In this document: positions 35,561-45,206 of the stretch, piece by piece
Position numbering within the stretch: position 1 is the first letter of the stretch
Layout: the number at the start of each line of letters is the position of its first letter
Source of the DNA: Paraburkholderia monticola
Lineage (GTDB): Bacteria; Pseudomonadota; Gammaproteobacteria; Burkholderiales; Burkholderiaceae
DNA: 64,000 bases
Reading direction: 5' to 3'
Assembly: GCF_001580545.1 (NCBI RefSeq)
Contig: NZ_LRBG01000037.1
Span: 1 to 64,000 of the forward strand
Notes under the pieces: model-generated
The model's input: only the letters and a program-made list of their open reading frames with translations
What the model was told of the DNA's origin: nothing
The model's database searches: none
Position numbers and translations under genes: made by a program

Positions 35561-37108
35561 TCAGGTCACCACGCCGACCTGCCACGGCACGAATTCACTC
35601 TGTCCATAGCCGTGCAGCTCGCTCTTCGTGCGCGTGCCGGACGCACAGTCGAGCATCATGCGGAAGATCGCTTCGCCGAGTGCATCGATGCTCGCGCTGC
35701 CGTCGATCACGCCACCGCAATTGATATCGATGTCGTCCTCCTGGCGCTGCCACAGCGTGGTGTTGGTCGCCAGCTTCAGCGACGGCGACGGCGCGCAGCC
35801 ATAAGCGGAACCGCGCCCGGTCGTGAAGCAGATCAGATTCGCACCCGAGGCGACCTGCCCCGTCGCCGACACCGGGTCGTAGCCTGGCGAATCCATGAAG
35901 ACGAAGCCCTTCGCGGTGACCGGCTGCGCGTATTCGTAGACGTCGACCAGATTCGTCGTGCCGCCCTTCGCCACCGCGCCGAGCGATTTTTCGAGGATCG
36001 TCGTCAGCCCGCCCACCTTGTTGCCCGCCGATGGGTTGTTGTCCATCGCGCCGCCGTTGCGCGCGCAATAGTCCTGCCACCACGCGATACGCGCGAGCAG
36101 CTTGTCGCCGACCGCCGCGCTCACCGCGCGGCGCGTCAGCAGATGCTCCGCGCCGTAGATCTCCGGCGTCTCGGAGAGGATCGCGGTGCCGCCATGCCGC
36201 ACCAGCCGATCGACCGCCGCGCCGAGCGCGGGATTCGCGGAGATGCCCGAATAGCCGTCCGAGCCGCCGCACTGCAAGCCGACGCATAGATGCGAGGCCG
36301 GCACCGGCACACGCTGCACGCGGTTCGCGTCGGCGAGCATCTCGCGCACCGTCGCGATACCGTGCTCGATCGTCTTGCGCGTGCCGCCGCTGTCCTGGAT
36401 CGTGAAGCTGCGCAGCTTCATCGAACTGGCGTCGAGGCCGCCCGCCGCGAGCACACCGTCGATCTGGTTCGTCTCGCAGCCGAGCCCGACGAACAGCACC
36501 GACGCGAAGTTCGGATGCACCGCGTAACCGGCGAGCGTGCGACGCAGGATCGCGATCCCCTCGCCCTGCATGTCGATGCCGCAGCCGAGCCCGTGCGTCA
36601 ACGCGATCACGCCGTCGACGTTCGGATAGTCGGCGAGCGCATCGGGATGCACGTCACGGCGGAAATGATCGGCGATCGCACGCGCGACGGTCGCCGAGCA
36701 GTTCACGCTCGTCAGGATGCCGATGTAGTTGCGCGTCGCGATGCGTCCATCGCCGCGACGAATGCCCATGAAATGCGCGGGTTCGTCGACGTAGACGGTC
36801 GGCTGCGCATCGACGCCGAACGCGTGCTCGCGCGCGAACTCGGACATGCCGAGATTGTGGGTGTGAACATGCTGCCCGCGCGCGATCGCCTCGCGCGCGA
36901 CGCCGATGATCTGGTTGTAGCGCTTGACCGGCTCGCCTTGCGCGATGTCGCGCGTCGCGATCTTGTGCCCCGGTGGAATCAACCCGGCGACGACCAGTTG
37001 TTCCGCCTCGATGCGCGTGCCGGGCAACAACTGCCGGGTCGCGATGATGACGTCGTCGGCGGGATGCAGGCGGATGATCGCGGACGCGACGCTAGCTTGA
37101 GTCGACAT
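35561..37108 (-). CDS. uxaA: altronate dehydratase family, full length
   Basis: The 515-aa protein joins an N-terminal SAF domain (about 1-100; ATRQLLPGTRIEA) with a C-terminal dehydratase domain (THGLGCGIDMQGEG, GLGCETNQIDG, LQCGGSDGYSGISANPALG, PGYDPVSATGQVASGANLICFTTGRGS). This matches UxaA/GarD enzymes, which dehydrate D-altronate or galactarate to 2-keto-3-deoxy acids with Fe/Mn. Because the neighbours encode LgoD-like and tagaturonate/mannitol-type dehydrogenases, D-altronate is the likeliest substrate. Start at MSTQASVASA; the extra upstream residues have no site. Confidence 0.85.
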   Translation of the reverse strand: MSTQASVASAIIRLHPADDVIIATRQLLPGTRIEAEQLVVAGLIPPGHKIATRDIAQGEPVKRYNQIIGVAREAIARGQHVHTHNLGMSEFAREHAFGVDAQPTVYVDEPAHFMGIRRGDGRIATRNYIGILTSVNCSATVARAIADHFRRDVHPDALADYPNVDGVIALTHGLGCGIDMQGEGIAILRRTLAGYAVHPNFASVLFVGLGCETNQIDGVLAAGGLDASSMKLRSFTIQDSGGTRKTIEHGIATVREMLADANRVQRVPVPASHLCVGLQCGGSDGYSGISANPALGAAVDRLVRHGGTAILSETPEIYGAEHLLTRRAVSAAVGDKLLARIAWWQDYCARNGGAMDNNPSAGNKVGGLTTILEKSLGAVAKGGTTNLVDVYEYAQPVTAKGFVFMDSPGYDPVSATGQVASGANLICFTTGRGSAYGCAPSPSLKLATNTTLWQRQEDDIDINCGGVIDGSASIDALGEAIFRMMLDCASGTRTKSELHGYGQSEFVPWQVGVVT

Positions 37109-37156
37109 GAAAAGCCTCGAAAGCAGAGTTATGCAAATGCGTTGCAACAGAATACG

Positions 37157-38440
37157 TCAGATCGTGGAGCGCGCGCCCTTCGGCAAATCGCGGCTGTCCG
37201 ACTCCAGCGACAGCGGCTCGATGCGCCCCACGATGACGAGATAGCCGAACGCACCAAGAAAGCAGAAGCCGCCCGCCACGACGAGCGGAATCGTGAACGA
37301 GCCCTTGGTCATGGCGACCATCAGGCCGGTGAACGTCGTGATCACGATGCCCGCCAGATTCGACGCGAAGTTCTGGATGCCGCCGATCGACGCGACGTGG
37401 CGCGGCGTCGGCGCGACGTCGCAGGGCAGCGACCAGATGCTCGCCGCGGCGAACGCGAGGCTGCCGTAGGCGATACCGAAGAACGCGAGCATCAGATAGG
37501 TGTTCTCCGTGAACGCCGACAACGTGATCACCGACGACAGCAACATGCCACCGACCATGCAGGTCTTGCGCGCGGCCGTCAGACTCCAGCCGCGGCGGAA
37601 CAGCGCGTCGGACACATAGCCGCCGAGCCAGCCGCCCGGAATCGCGATCAGCGCCGGAATCATGCCGAGCGTGCCGAGCGATTTCAGCGAGAAGCCGCGC
37701 GTTTGCACGAGATAGCTCGGAAACCACGTGATGAAGAAATAGATCACGAAGTTCAGGCAGAAGAAGCCGAGCATCATGCCCCACAGCGTGCGGTGACGAA
37801 ACAGCGACGCCCACGTCACGTTCTCACCGCCTCGTGCTTGAGCCGCCGACGCGGCCTCGTGTGCGGTCTCCATCGCGTCTTGCGTGGGGTTGCGATAAAT
37901 CACGAACCAGCCGACGATCCACACCGCGCCGAGCAAACCGGTGAGGACAAACGCCGCCTTCCAGCCGAGCGTGCCGATGATCAGCGCAACAACGGGAATC
38001 GACAGCGCGGAGCCGACCCGCGAGCCGCTATCGAAGATACTCGTCGCGATCGCGCGCTCCTTGGGCTGGAACCATTGGCTGACGAGCTTCGTGCAGGACG
38101 GGTAAGCGCCCGCCTCGCCGACGCCCAGCAACAGCCGGCAGCCGAACATCCCGGCGACGCTGGTCGTGACCGCGGTGGCCGCGGTAAACACCGACCACCA
38201 GCCGACCGCGAGCGGCAACGCGATGCGCGCGCCGACCCGATCGACGAACCAGCCGAACGGCATCTGCATCAACGCGTAGGTCCAGAAAAAGCCGCTCAGG
38301 ATGAAGCCCATCTCGGCGGGGCCGATGCCGAGCGCCTTTTCGATTTGCGGCGCGGCGACCGCAAGATTCGCACGATCGATATAGTTCACGGCGATCGCGA
38401 GAAAGCACAGAAAAATCACTACCCAACGCATCTTCTTCAT
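37157..38440 (-). CDS. MFS transporter, anion:cation symporter family (sugar-acid type)
   Basis: The 427-aa protein has twelve membrane segments and ACS-family features: RWVVIFLCFLAIAVNYIDRANLAVAAP at the start, GWFVDRVGARI after TM2, and GVGEAGAYPS in TM4. Relatives carry glucarate, galactonate, hexuronates and L-galactonate. Its place between the altronate dehydratase and dehydrogenase genes makes it the likely uptake system for the sugar acid fed into this pathway. A tandem repeat lies between its start and the next gene upstream. Confidence 0.88.
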   Translation of the reverse strand: MKKMRWVVIFLCFLAIAVNYIDRANLAVAAPQIEKALGIGPAEMGFILSGFFWTYALMQMPFGWFVDRVGARIALPLAVGWWSVFTAATAVTTSVAGMFGCRLLLGVGEAGAYPSCTKLVSQWFQPKERAIATSIFDSGSRVGSALSIPVVALIIGTLGWKAAFVLTGLLGAVWIVGWFVIYRNPTQDAMETAHEAASAAQARGGENVTWASLFRHRTLWGMMLGFFCLNFVIYFFITWFPSYLVQTRGFSLKSLGTLGMIPALIAIPGGWLGGYVSDALFRRGWSLTAARKTCMVGGMLLSSVITLSAFTENTYLMLAFFGIAYGSLAFAAASIWSLPCDVAPTPRHVASIGGIQNFASNLAGIVITTFTGLMVAMTKGSFTIPLVVAGGFCFLGAFGYLVIVGRIEPLSLESDSRDLPKGARSTI

Positions 38441-38511
38441 AAAGCCGTCTCCTGGGCTGGCATCTATCTGAACGAACCAGGTGGCCTCACGGCCACCGGT
38501 GGGCTGCCGAT

Positions 38512-38612
38512 CTACTGTCGGTCTATTGCCTGTCTACTGCGGATTTACTGCGGATTCACTGCGGATTCACTGCGGATTCACTGCGGATTCACTGCGGATT
38601 CACTGCGGACTT
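38512..38612. repeat. 11-bp tandem repeat array
   Basis: Seven units of ACTGCGGATTC (first and last with one or two changes) lie head to tail from 38536 to 38612. Two degenerate units in the same phase occupy 38512-38533 before them. The period is 11 bp, close to one helical turn, so the copies face the same side of the DNA. It sits in the 185-bp gap upstream of the MFS gene and downstream of the reductase gene. Confidence 0.9.
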
Positions 38613-38625
38613 GAGATCCGCGCCG

Positions 38626-39777
38626 CTAGCCACTGTGCGCGCACGCGGCAAGCGCCCCTTTCAGAAGCGCTTGCTCGACACGCACGCCAAGTTCGCGCGC
38701 GAGTTCGATCACCGGCTTGAAACGCCGCTCTTTCTTTTGTTCGTGATTGCGCGCGATGTCGGCGAGCCGATGATCGAGAAACGGGTTGTCGAAGCGTTCG
38801 CGCACATCGTCGAGATAGGCGCGCGCTTCGCTGCCCTGACCGAGCGCATCGAACACGGGCAGCACCTCGTCGCGCCACAGCGATTCGAGATCGGCGCGCA
38901 GCAGCGGGTCGCGCATCGCGTGCAGCACGTTCTCATCGGGCTCGCGGGCGTCGGCCTGCCAGCGCTCGGCCAGCCACGTATGCCCGAGATTGAGCAACAG
39001 CAACTTCAGGCGCTCGTAGTGCAACAGGTTGTCGGTGACGATCATCGCTTCGTGCTCGCACGGCAGCACCATGCCGGCGTGCCGCTCGATCGCCCACAAC
39101 GCATACGGTTCGGCAATCGCGCCGACCGGCCGGATCGGCTCGGACACGATGCGGTCCACCAGCGAATTGACCCAGATGCACGTGTGCTCGATATAGCGCA
39201 CGAACTCGGACCCGGCGCCCCAGCCGCGCGCGATCTCGACGACGAGGCGACGCAAGGTGTCGCCATTGCCCGACACGAGTTCACAGGGCAGCAGCGTCAG
39301 CGGCGCGGCGCCGGCCTGGAAGCGCGCCTGCAGCAGCACCACGAGCTTCGCCGCGAAGCCACGCGGCACGCGTGAGTCGTCGTGCAATAACTCGGCGGTG
39401 TCGTCGGGGAAACACTCGTAGCCTCGGTCGCCGGTGTTCGAGATCACGACACGCGCGTCGCGCGCGAAGCGCTCGACCACCATCGGCCAGTCGGTATTCG
39501 CGTTCAAAGCCTCGGTGATCGCGTGACATCGCGTGGTCGTATCGATGACCGCTTCGCGGCGCACGCCGCGAATCCGCACGTCGTACTGCCGGTGCGCGCG
39601 CAATGCTTCGATGCGCGCGAGGCTCTCCGGATTGGCCGTCGTCTGCACGACGGTGACGTGGCCCAGCGCGCGGCCCGCGTCGAGCGCCTCCGACACGAAC
39701 AGATCCGCGTGCGCCTGCAGAAAGCGACTCGTGCCGAATTGAAGAATCGGGTTACCCATCGTCCGCATCGTCTGCAT
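38626..39777 (-). CDS. mannitol dehydrogenase family reductase, tagaturonate-type candidate
   Basis: The 383-aa protein starts MQTMRTMGNPILQFGTSRFLQAHADLFV and belongs to the polyol-specific long-chain dehydrogenases: it has the N-terminal FGTSRFLQAH cofactor motif, ISNTGDRGYE, and the catalytic-lysine region in the C-terminal domain (MIVTDNLLHYERLKLLLLNLGHT). E. coli UxaB (tagaturonate reductase) and UxuB belong here but are about 100 residues longer. With altronate dehydratase and the LgoD-like enzyme alongside, reduction of D-tagaturonate to D-altronate is the best guess. GGGGAG precedes the start. Confidence 0.75.
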   Translation of the reverse strand: MQTMRTMGNPILQFGTSRFLQAHADLFVSEALDAGRALGHVTVVQTTANPESLARIEALRAHRQYDVRIRGVRREAVIDTTTRCHAITEALNANTDWPMVVERFARDARVVISNTGDRGYECFPDDTAELLHDDSRVPRGFAAKLVVLLQARFQAGAAPLTLLPCELVSGNGDTLRRLVVEIARGWGAGSEFVRYIEHTCIWVNSLVDRIVSEPIRPVGAIAEPYALWAIERHAGMVLPCEHEAMIVTDNLLHYERLKLLLLNLGHTWLAERWQADAREPDENVLHAMRDPLLRADLESLWRDEVLPVFDALGQGSEARAYLDDVRERFDNPFLDHRLADIARNHEQKKERRFKPVIELARELGVRVEQALLKGALAACAHSG

Positions 39778-39797
39778 CGTCTGTTCTCCCCGCTCGC

Positions 39798-40820
39798 TCA
39801 ACACGCGACCAGCGCCTTGATGACGCCGGCATCCGGTTTCAGCAGCTTGGGGAATTCGTCCGGCAGATTGCCGAGTTCGACCACGTGGGTATTGAGCGCA
39901 GCCGTTGGAATCTGGCCCGCGCGCATCGCGGCGAGCACCGTTTCGAAGTCGGCGACGGTCGCATTGCGGCTCGCGAGCAAGGTCGTTTCGCGCTTGTGAA
40001 ACTCGGGATCGGCAAACGAAATGCGCTCGCTGACGATCGACACCAGCACGTACTTGCCGCCATGCGCGACGAACTGCAGCCCGCGCTCCATCGCCTTCAC
40101 GTTGCCGGTCGCGTCGAACACCACGTCGAAGAATTCGTTGTCGGTCAGGGCGGCGAGTTCGGCGGCATCGGTCGCTGCGTCGGTGGTGTCGAGGAGCACC
40201 GTGTGATCCGCCTGCAAGGCGCCGGCGCACACCGACAGACGATCCGCGCGCCCATCGAGCACGCTGACCTCAGCGCCGCGCAGCTTCGCGAAAATCGTCG
40301 CGGCCATACCGATCGGACCGGCTCCAACCACTAGCACACGCTGCGCGGCCCGCACGTCGGCACGCGCGACCGCGTGCGCGCCGATCGCAAGAAACTCGAG
40401 CATGGCGGCTTCGTCGAGCGTCACGCCGTCAGCCTTGAAGACGAACGCCTGCGGCACTGCGAGGTACTCGGTCATGCCGCCGTCGGTGTGGACGCCGAGC
40501 ACGCGAATGTTCACGCAGCAGTTGCCCTTGCCCGCGCGGCAAGCCACGCAACGCCCGCACGACAGATACGGCATCACGTAGACCTGATCGCCCGCCTTGA
40601 CGCGCGCGCCGGCCGGCGCGGCTTCGACGATGCCGGCAAGCTCGTGCCCCATGACACGCGGATACGACAGATACGGCTGATTGCCGGTGAAGATATGGAA
40701 GTCGGTGCCGCAGATGCCGACGCGCCGGATGCGGATCAGCACGTCGTCCGGGCCGGGGTTCGGCATCGCGCGTTCGGCGAGCGCTAGCTGGCCGGGTTGT
40801 TCGCAAATGACTGTCTTCAT
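39798..40820 (-). CDS. lgoD: zinc alcohol dehydrogenase, L-galactonate dehydrogenase-like
   Basis: The 340-aa medium-chain dehydrogenase has GICGTDFH, GHELAG, the four-cysteine structural loop CGRCVACRAGKGNCC, and VGAGPIGMAA for NAD. Stretches such as GNQPYLSYPRVMGHE, IRVLGVHTDGGMTEYLAVP and FADPEFHKRETTLLASRNAT match what I recall of E. coli LgoD (YjjN), which oxidises L-galactonate to D-tagaturonate. It precedes the reductase gene by 20 bp, and the product would be the reductase's substrate. The symbol is given on this similarity and context, not on a database search. Confidence 0.75.
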   Translation of the reverse strand: MKTVICEQPGQLALAERAMPNPGPDDVLIRIRRVGICGTDFHIFTGNQPYLSYPRVMGHELAGIVEAAPAGARVKAGDQVYVMPYLSCGRCVACRAGKGNCCVNIRVLGVHTDGGMTEYLAVPQAFVFKADGVTLDEAAMLEFLAIGAHAVARADVRAAQRVLVVGAGPIGMAATIFAKLRGAEVSVLDGRADRLSVCAGALQADHTVLLDTTDAATDAAELAALTDNEFFDVVFDATGNVKAMERGLQFVAHGGKYVLVSIVSERISFADPEFHKRETTLLASRNATVADFETVLAAMRAGQIPTAALNTHVVELGNLPDEFPKLLKPDAGVIKALVAC

Positions 40821-40927
40821 CGTCGTGGAGGAATGGATGGAGTATCGGGGTGCGCTGCGCGCCGGAGGACCGCTCGTCTGGCGTCCATCTGGCCTTACCA
40901 ATTTGCAAAAGTAACGGCACATGCGAT

Positions 40928-40943
40928 ACTGGTCAAGCCAATT
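40928..40943. promoter_or_regulatory. candidate GntR operator
   Basis: ACTGGTCAAGCCAATT is an imperfect inverted repeat of the TGGTxxxxCCA kind recognised by FadR-type GntR proteins of sugar-acid pathways. It lies between the divergent dehydrogenase and GntR genes. Symmetry is only partial, so this is tentative. Confidence 0.35.
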
Positions 40944-41067
40944 TACACGGACTTGGGGAAACCCCGAACACCACCTGAGCGCCACGGTTTGCGCGCCGGG
41001 CGCTTCGATCTACAATCGGCGCTCGCCATATCGGGCTTGCTCTTGCTCCATCGCCAGGAAACGTTTC

Positions 41068-41781
41068 GTGACCGCCAAACCTGCCGACACTCGCCGTCTC
41101 TATCTTCAGATCGCGGAAAAGCTGCGCGATCTGATCGCTCAGCCGGAGTTCGCGCCGAACGGCCGCCTGCCGCCCGAGCGCGCGCTCGCGGAAACGCTCG
41201 GCGTGTCGCGGCCATCGGTGCGCGAAGCGCTGGTTGCGCTCGAACTGGAAGGGCTCGTCGAGATTCGGATGGGCTCGGGCGTCTATCTGTGCGCGACGCC
41301 ATCCGCGCAGACGGATGCGTCGATGTCGCAGGCCGAACTCGGCGACAGCCTGCTCGACATCCTCGGCGCGCGCTGCCTGATCGAAGGCTCGATCATCGCG
41401 AGCGTCGCGCCGTTCTGCAAAGCGAAAGACCTGAAGATGCTGCGCGCCATCTACAACGAGATGCAACGCGAAGTGCAAGCCGGCAGAATTCCGGTCGCGT
41501 CCGACCGCGCGTTCCATCTCGCGATCGCACAAATGTCCGGCAACGAGGTGCTCGTGCGCACCGTCAGCTCGTTATTCGATGCACGGCATAGTCCGCTATC
41601 GGAGAAGCTGCGCGGCCACTTCGAAAACGAAACGACGTGGGGCGCCGTGCCCGACGAACATCTCGTGATTCTCGAAGCGCTGGAGGCGCATGATCCGATT
41701 CAGGCGCAGGCGGCGATGCAGCGTCATTTGAAGCTGTCGTTGGAGCGGGTGATTGTGGGCGGTGGGCAGCGGACGACTTAG
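41068..41781 (+). CDS. GntR/FadR-family regulator of the sugar-acid cluster
   Basis: The 237-aa protein has a winged helix (about 8-75; RLPPERALAETLGVSRPSVREALVALELEGLVEIRMGSGVYL) and an FCD effector domain with SDRAFHLAIAQMSGN and HLVILEALEAHD, which contain the metal-binding His/Asp residues. The start is GTG after AGGAAACG; the longer frame is not supported. It is divergent from the dehydrogenase operon and is the natural regulator of the 32.8-40.8 kb genes, like LgoR/ExuR-type factors elsewhere. Confidence 0.9.
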   Translation: MTAKPADTRRLYLQIAEKLRDLIAQPEFAPNGRLPPERALAETLGVSRPSVREALVALELEGLVEIRMGSGVYLCATPSAQTDASMSQAELGDSLLDILGARCLIEGSIIASVAPFCKAKDLKMLRAIYNEMQREVQAGRIPVASDRAFHLAIAQMSGNEVLVRTVSSLFDARHSPLSEKLRGHFENETTWGAVPDEHLVILEALEAHDPIQAQAAMQRHLKLSLERVIVGGGQRTT

Positions 41782-41852
41782 CAGCGATGGCGGAATAGGA
41801 TTACCCAGATACGAAAACTACATTCAACAAGCGTTTTCACGATGTCGCCACA

Positions 41853-42797
41853 CTAGCGCCGTGCACCTTTCCTTTTCGGGGGCGCTCGCTCAGTGCGCGC
41901 CCCTCGCTCATCGGCGCATTCGCGGATCATCTCGATCAGTGCGCGTAGTCCCGCCGGCACATGGCGGCGGCCCGGATAGTACAGACAGAGGCCGTCGAGC
42001 GGCGGCGTCCAGTCTTCCAGCACGCGAACCAGCGTGCCCGCCTCCAGATCCGCAGCGACGTTCCACTCGGTCAGATACGTGAGACCGAGACCGGCGCGCG
42101 CCGCCGCCAGCATCAGGTCCGACTCGTCGAGCGTCAGCGCACCCTTGGCGTCGATACGCACCGCTTTGCCACGTCGTTCGAACTCCCACTGATAGATCGC
42201 GCCGCTCGGCATTCGCGTGCGGATGCAGCGGTGCGCATTCAGATCCGCGGGCGTAACGGGCGGCTTGTGCCGCGCGAAGTACGCCGGACTGCCGACCACG
42301 GCGAAGCGCTGCCTGTCACCGAACGGCACGGCGATCATGTCCTGCGGCACGGTGTCGGCGAGACGGATGCCCGCATCGAATCCTTCGACGACGATATCGA
42401 TCAGCCGCCCTTCGGTGACGAGGTCGAGCTTCATGTCGGGATACCGCTGCAGGAACGCGACGAAGAGCGGCATCGCCTGCTTCGCCGCGCCCGCCGACGC
42501 ATTGATGCGCAACGTGCCCGACACCGTGTCGCGAAAGCTTCCGACCTGCTCGATCGCGACGCGGATCGTCGACAACGCCGGCGCTATCGTGTCGACGAAT
42601 TGCGCGCCGGCTTCGGTCAACGATACGCTGCGCGTCGTGCGATTGAATAGCCGCACACCGATGCGTGCCTCGAGGGCCGCCACCGCGTGACTGAGAGCGG
42701 AGGTCGAAACGCCGATGTGGGTCGCCGCCGCGCGAAAGCTGCGATGACGCGCAACGGCCAGCACCGCTTCCAGTTCACTCAGACCCGTGGCTTTCAT
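41853..42797 (-). CDS. LysR-family transcriptional regulator
   Basis: The 314-aa protein has the N-terminal LysR helix-turn-helix (LEAVLAVARHRSFRAAATHIGVSTSALSHAVAALEARIGVRLFNRTTRSVSLTEAG) and a periplasmic-binding-like effector domain. The subfamily resembles repressors/activators adjacent to oxidoreductase genes. It diverges from the aldehyde dehydrogenase gene (100 bp gap), which is its probable target. The C-terminus is basic (APPKRKGARR). Confidence 0.92.
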   Translation of the reverse strand: MKATGLSELEAVLAVARHRSFRAAATHIGVSTSALSHAVAALEARIGVRLFNRTTRSVSLTEAGAQFVDTIAPALSTIRVAIEQVGSFRDTVSGTLRINASAGAAKQAMPLFVAFLQRYPDMKLDLVTEGRLIDIVVEGFDAGIRLADTVPQDMIAVPFGDRQRFAVVGSPAYFARHKPPVTPADLNAHRCIRTRMPSGAIYQWEFERRGKAVRIDAKGALTLDESDLMLAAARAGLGLTYLTEWNVAADLEAGTLVRVLEDWTPPLDGLCLYYPGRRHVPAGLRALIEMIRECADERGARTERAPPKRKGARR

Positions 42798-42897
42798 TGT
42801 CCTAAATCGTTCAACATGATATGCCGGATTGTACGGCTAGTCAGCGCAATCACACCGGTCTATCGTGTGTCACTCACAAAGCGATTCGGGAGCATTA

Positions 42898-44319
42898 ATG
42901 CAGATCATCGACAAGGTTTATATCGACGGCACGTTCGTCACGCCGCACGGCGACGAACTGTTCGAGCTCTTCAATCCCGCAACCGAACAGGTGATCGGCC
43001 GCGTGCGCCTCGCCGATGCGCAGGACGCGAGCAACGCGATTTCGGCAGCGAAGCGCGCGTTTCCCGCGTTTTCGCGCACGGACAAGCGCGAGCGCATCGA
43101 CATGCTGAAACGGATGCATGAAGCCGTCGCTGCGAAAGAAGACGAGCTTTTCGAGGCGATCATCGAAGAATATGGCGCGCCGGTCTCGCGTGGGCGGTGG
43201 ATGGCTCGGCATGCAAGCAGTGTGCTGCTCGAAGCGGCGAAGGTGCTGCAGGACTATGCGTTTACGCGCCGGGCGGGCACCGCTGAAGTCGTGATGCAAC
43301 CGCTCGGCGTCGCGGGCCTGATCACGCCGTGGAACAGCAACGCGGGCTTTATCTGCGGCAAGCTGGCCGCTGCGTTGGCCGCGGGCTGCACGGCCGTCGT
43401 CAAACCGAGCGAAATGAGTGCGATCCAGACTCGCATCGTGACCGAAGCGTTGCACGCAGCGTGCTTGCCGGCGGGCGTATTCAACATCGTGACGGGACGA
43501 GGTGAAACGGTCGGCGCGCAGATCAGCTCGCACCCGGATGTCGCGAAACTGTCGTTCACGGGGTCGACACCAGTCGGCAAGTCGATTCTGCGGGCCGGCG
43601 CCGATACGCTGAAACGCGTCACACTCGAACTCGGCGGCAAATCGCCGGTGATCGTGCTCGACGATGCGAACTTCGATCAGATCGTGCCGCTTGCGATTCA
43701 GGCCGGCTTCATGAACAGCGGCCAGGCATGCATCGCGGGCACGCGCATTCTCGTGCCCAGTCGAAGGCTCGCCGAGTTCGAGGCGCGTGTGCGGGAAGAA
43801 GTCGCGCGCACCCAGGCAGGGGACCCGCGCGATCCTCAAACGAGCGTCGGCCCGATGGTCAGCAGGAAACAGTGGGAGCGCGTGCAGCGCTATATCCGCA
43901 TTGGCATCGACGAAGGCGCGCGTTTGATCGCGGGCGGCGAAGGCCGACCGGATGGCATCGACGCGGGATGGTTTGTGCGCCCCACCGTCTTTAGCGACGT
44001 GACGAACGACATGACGATTGCGCGCGAAGAGATCTTCGGCCCGGTGCTGTCGATCATCACGTACCGCGACACCGACGATGCCATCGCCATCGCCAACGAT
44101 ACGAACTACGGCTTGCAGGCGTACGTGTTCTCAGCAGACGAGGAGCGTGCGCGCGCGGTCGCATCGCGAATCGAAGCGGGACGCGTGCTCGTCAACACGC
44201 TCGCGCACGAACCGGCCGCGCCATTCGGCGGCTTCAAGCAATCGGGCATCGGCCGCGAGTATGGCTCGTTTGGCCTGGAGGCGTTTCTCGAGCCCAAGGC
44301 CGTGCTTGCGACATCGTGA
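42898..44319 (+). CDS. NAD(P)-dependent aldehyde dehydrogenase
   Basis: The 473-aa enzyme has the ALDH core: GVAGLITPWN, TAVVKPSE, FTGSTPVGKSI for the cofactor, ELGGKSP with the general base Glu, and NSGQACIAGTR with the catalytic cysteine, then EEIFGPVLSI and PFGGFKQSGIGREYG. It oxidises an aldehyde to the acid; the substrate is not evident. GGGAG precedes the ATG. It is divergent from a LysR gene that probably controls it. Confidence 0.93.
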   Translation: MQIIDKVYIDGTFVTPHGDELFELFNPATEQVIGRVRLADAQDASNAISAAKRAFPAFSRTDKRERIDMLKRMHEAVAAKEDELFEAIIEEYGAPVSRGRWMARHASSVLLEAAKVLQDYAFTRRAGTAEVVMQPLGVAGLITPWNSNAGFICGKLAAALAAGCTAVVKPSEMSAIQTRIVTEALHAACLPAGVFNIVTGRGETVGAQISSHPDVAKLSFTGSTPVGKSILRAGADTLKRVTLELGGKSPVIVLDDANFDQIVPLAIQAGFMNSGQACIAGTRILVPSRRLAEFEARVREEVARTQAGDPRDPQTSVGPMVSRKQWERVQRYIRIGIDEGARLIAGGEGRPDGIDAGWFVRPTVFSDVTNDMTIAREEIFGPVLSIITYRDTDDAIAIANDTNYGLQAYVFSADEERARAVASRIEAGRVLVNTLAHEPAAPFGGFKQSGIGREYGSFGLEAFLEPKAVLATS

Positions 44320-44464
44320 TCGTGGCGACCGGGCGAGAGCCGCCTATGCGATCTTTCAGCTAGATGTTTGCGTTGCGGCACCTACCATTTGCTGGCAGAG
44401 TCCAAGACATGCAGCATTTGATCTGCCCAGAATCAATGTTCAGGCATCCAAGCGGAGACATAAG

Positions 44465-45127
44465 ATGACACGAGTTCGCGTTTCGAGCTTCACCATCTCG
44501 CTCGACGGATACGGAGCAGGCCCCAATCAAGACATGAACAATCCGCTCGGCATTGGCGGGACGGAGCTGCATCAGTGGCTGCTTCCAACGCGCACGTTCC
44601 AGCGGACCCTGTTCGGCAAGGACAGCGGCACGAGCGGGATCGACGACGACTTCGCCGCTCGTGGCTTTGAGAATGCCGGGGCCTGGATTCTCGGCAGGAA
44701 CATGTTCAGCCCCCTTCGTGGGCCGTGGCAGGACATGAACTGGCAAGGCTGGTGGGGAGACAATCCGCCGTATCACGTTCCGGTCTTCATCCTGACGCAT
44801 CATGCACGCCCATCCATCGAGATGGAAGGCGGCACGACGTTCCATTTCGTCACGGGCGGCATTCGCGAAGCGCTTGACCGGGCACGCGAGGCGGCCGGCG
44901 GCATGGACGTGCGCATCGGCGGTGGGGCGAATACGATCCAGCAGTATCTTCGCGAGGGCCTTATCGATGAACTGCACATCGCGATCTCGCCCGTCCTGCT
45001 CGGCGGCGGAGAACGGCTGTTCGAAGGGGTCGACATGCGGGATCTTGGATACGAATGCGTCGAATTCGTAGCAGCGGAGAAAGCCACGCACGTCGTCCTG
45101 CGGCGCCAGGGGCGCGCGGGCGCCTGA
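44465..45127 (+). CDS. dihydrofolate reductase-fold protein (RibD/YyaP type)
   Basis: The 220-aa protein has the DHFR/RibD C-terminal fold: VRVSSFTISLDGYGAGPNQ at the start, GAWILGRNMFSP, FILTHHARP, RIGGGANTIQQYLREGLIDELHIAISPVLLGGGERLFEG. These 'dihydrofolate reductase family' proteins are NADPH reductases of unknown substrate and rarely true DHFRs. The gene is 145 bp after the aldehyde dehydrogenase, with room for its own promoter. Confidence 0.88.
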   Translation: MTRVRVSSFTISLDGYGAGPNQDMNNPLGIGGTELHQWLLPTRTFQRTLFGKDSGTSGIDDDFAARGFENAGAWILGRNMFSPLRGPWQDMNWQGWWGDNPPYHVPVFILTHHARPSIEMEGGTTFHFVTGGIREALDRAREAAGGMDVRIGGGANTIQQYLREGLIDELHIAISPVLLGGGERLFEGVDMRDLGYECVEFVAAEKATHVVLRRQGRAGA

Positions 45128-45206
45128 CAACCGGTTGCCCCGACCTCGCCGCGGGATACGGCTGATTCGCCGCGAGGTTCACCGGATTGGCCGACGTGCA
45201 TCGCTC

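Noticed and set aside
36290..38614. Very long plus-strand frame across the altronate dehydratase and MFS genes
   Set aside because: Its composition (Arg/Asp/His-rich, no hydrophobic core) is that of a GC-skewed shadow; both minus-strand genes are clear.
44408..44440. Possible FNR box ahead of the DHFR-fold gene
   Set aside because: TTGAT and ATCAA are present but nine bases apart in place of four, so the half-sites would not face a dimer correctly.
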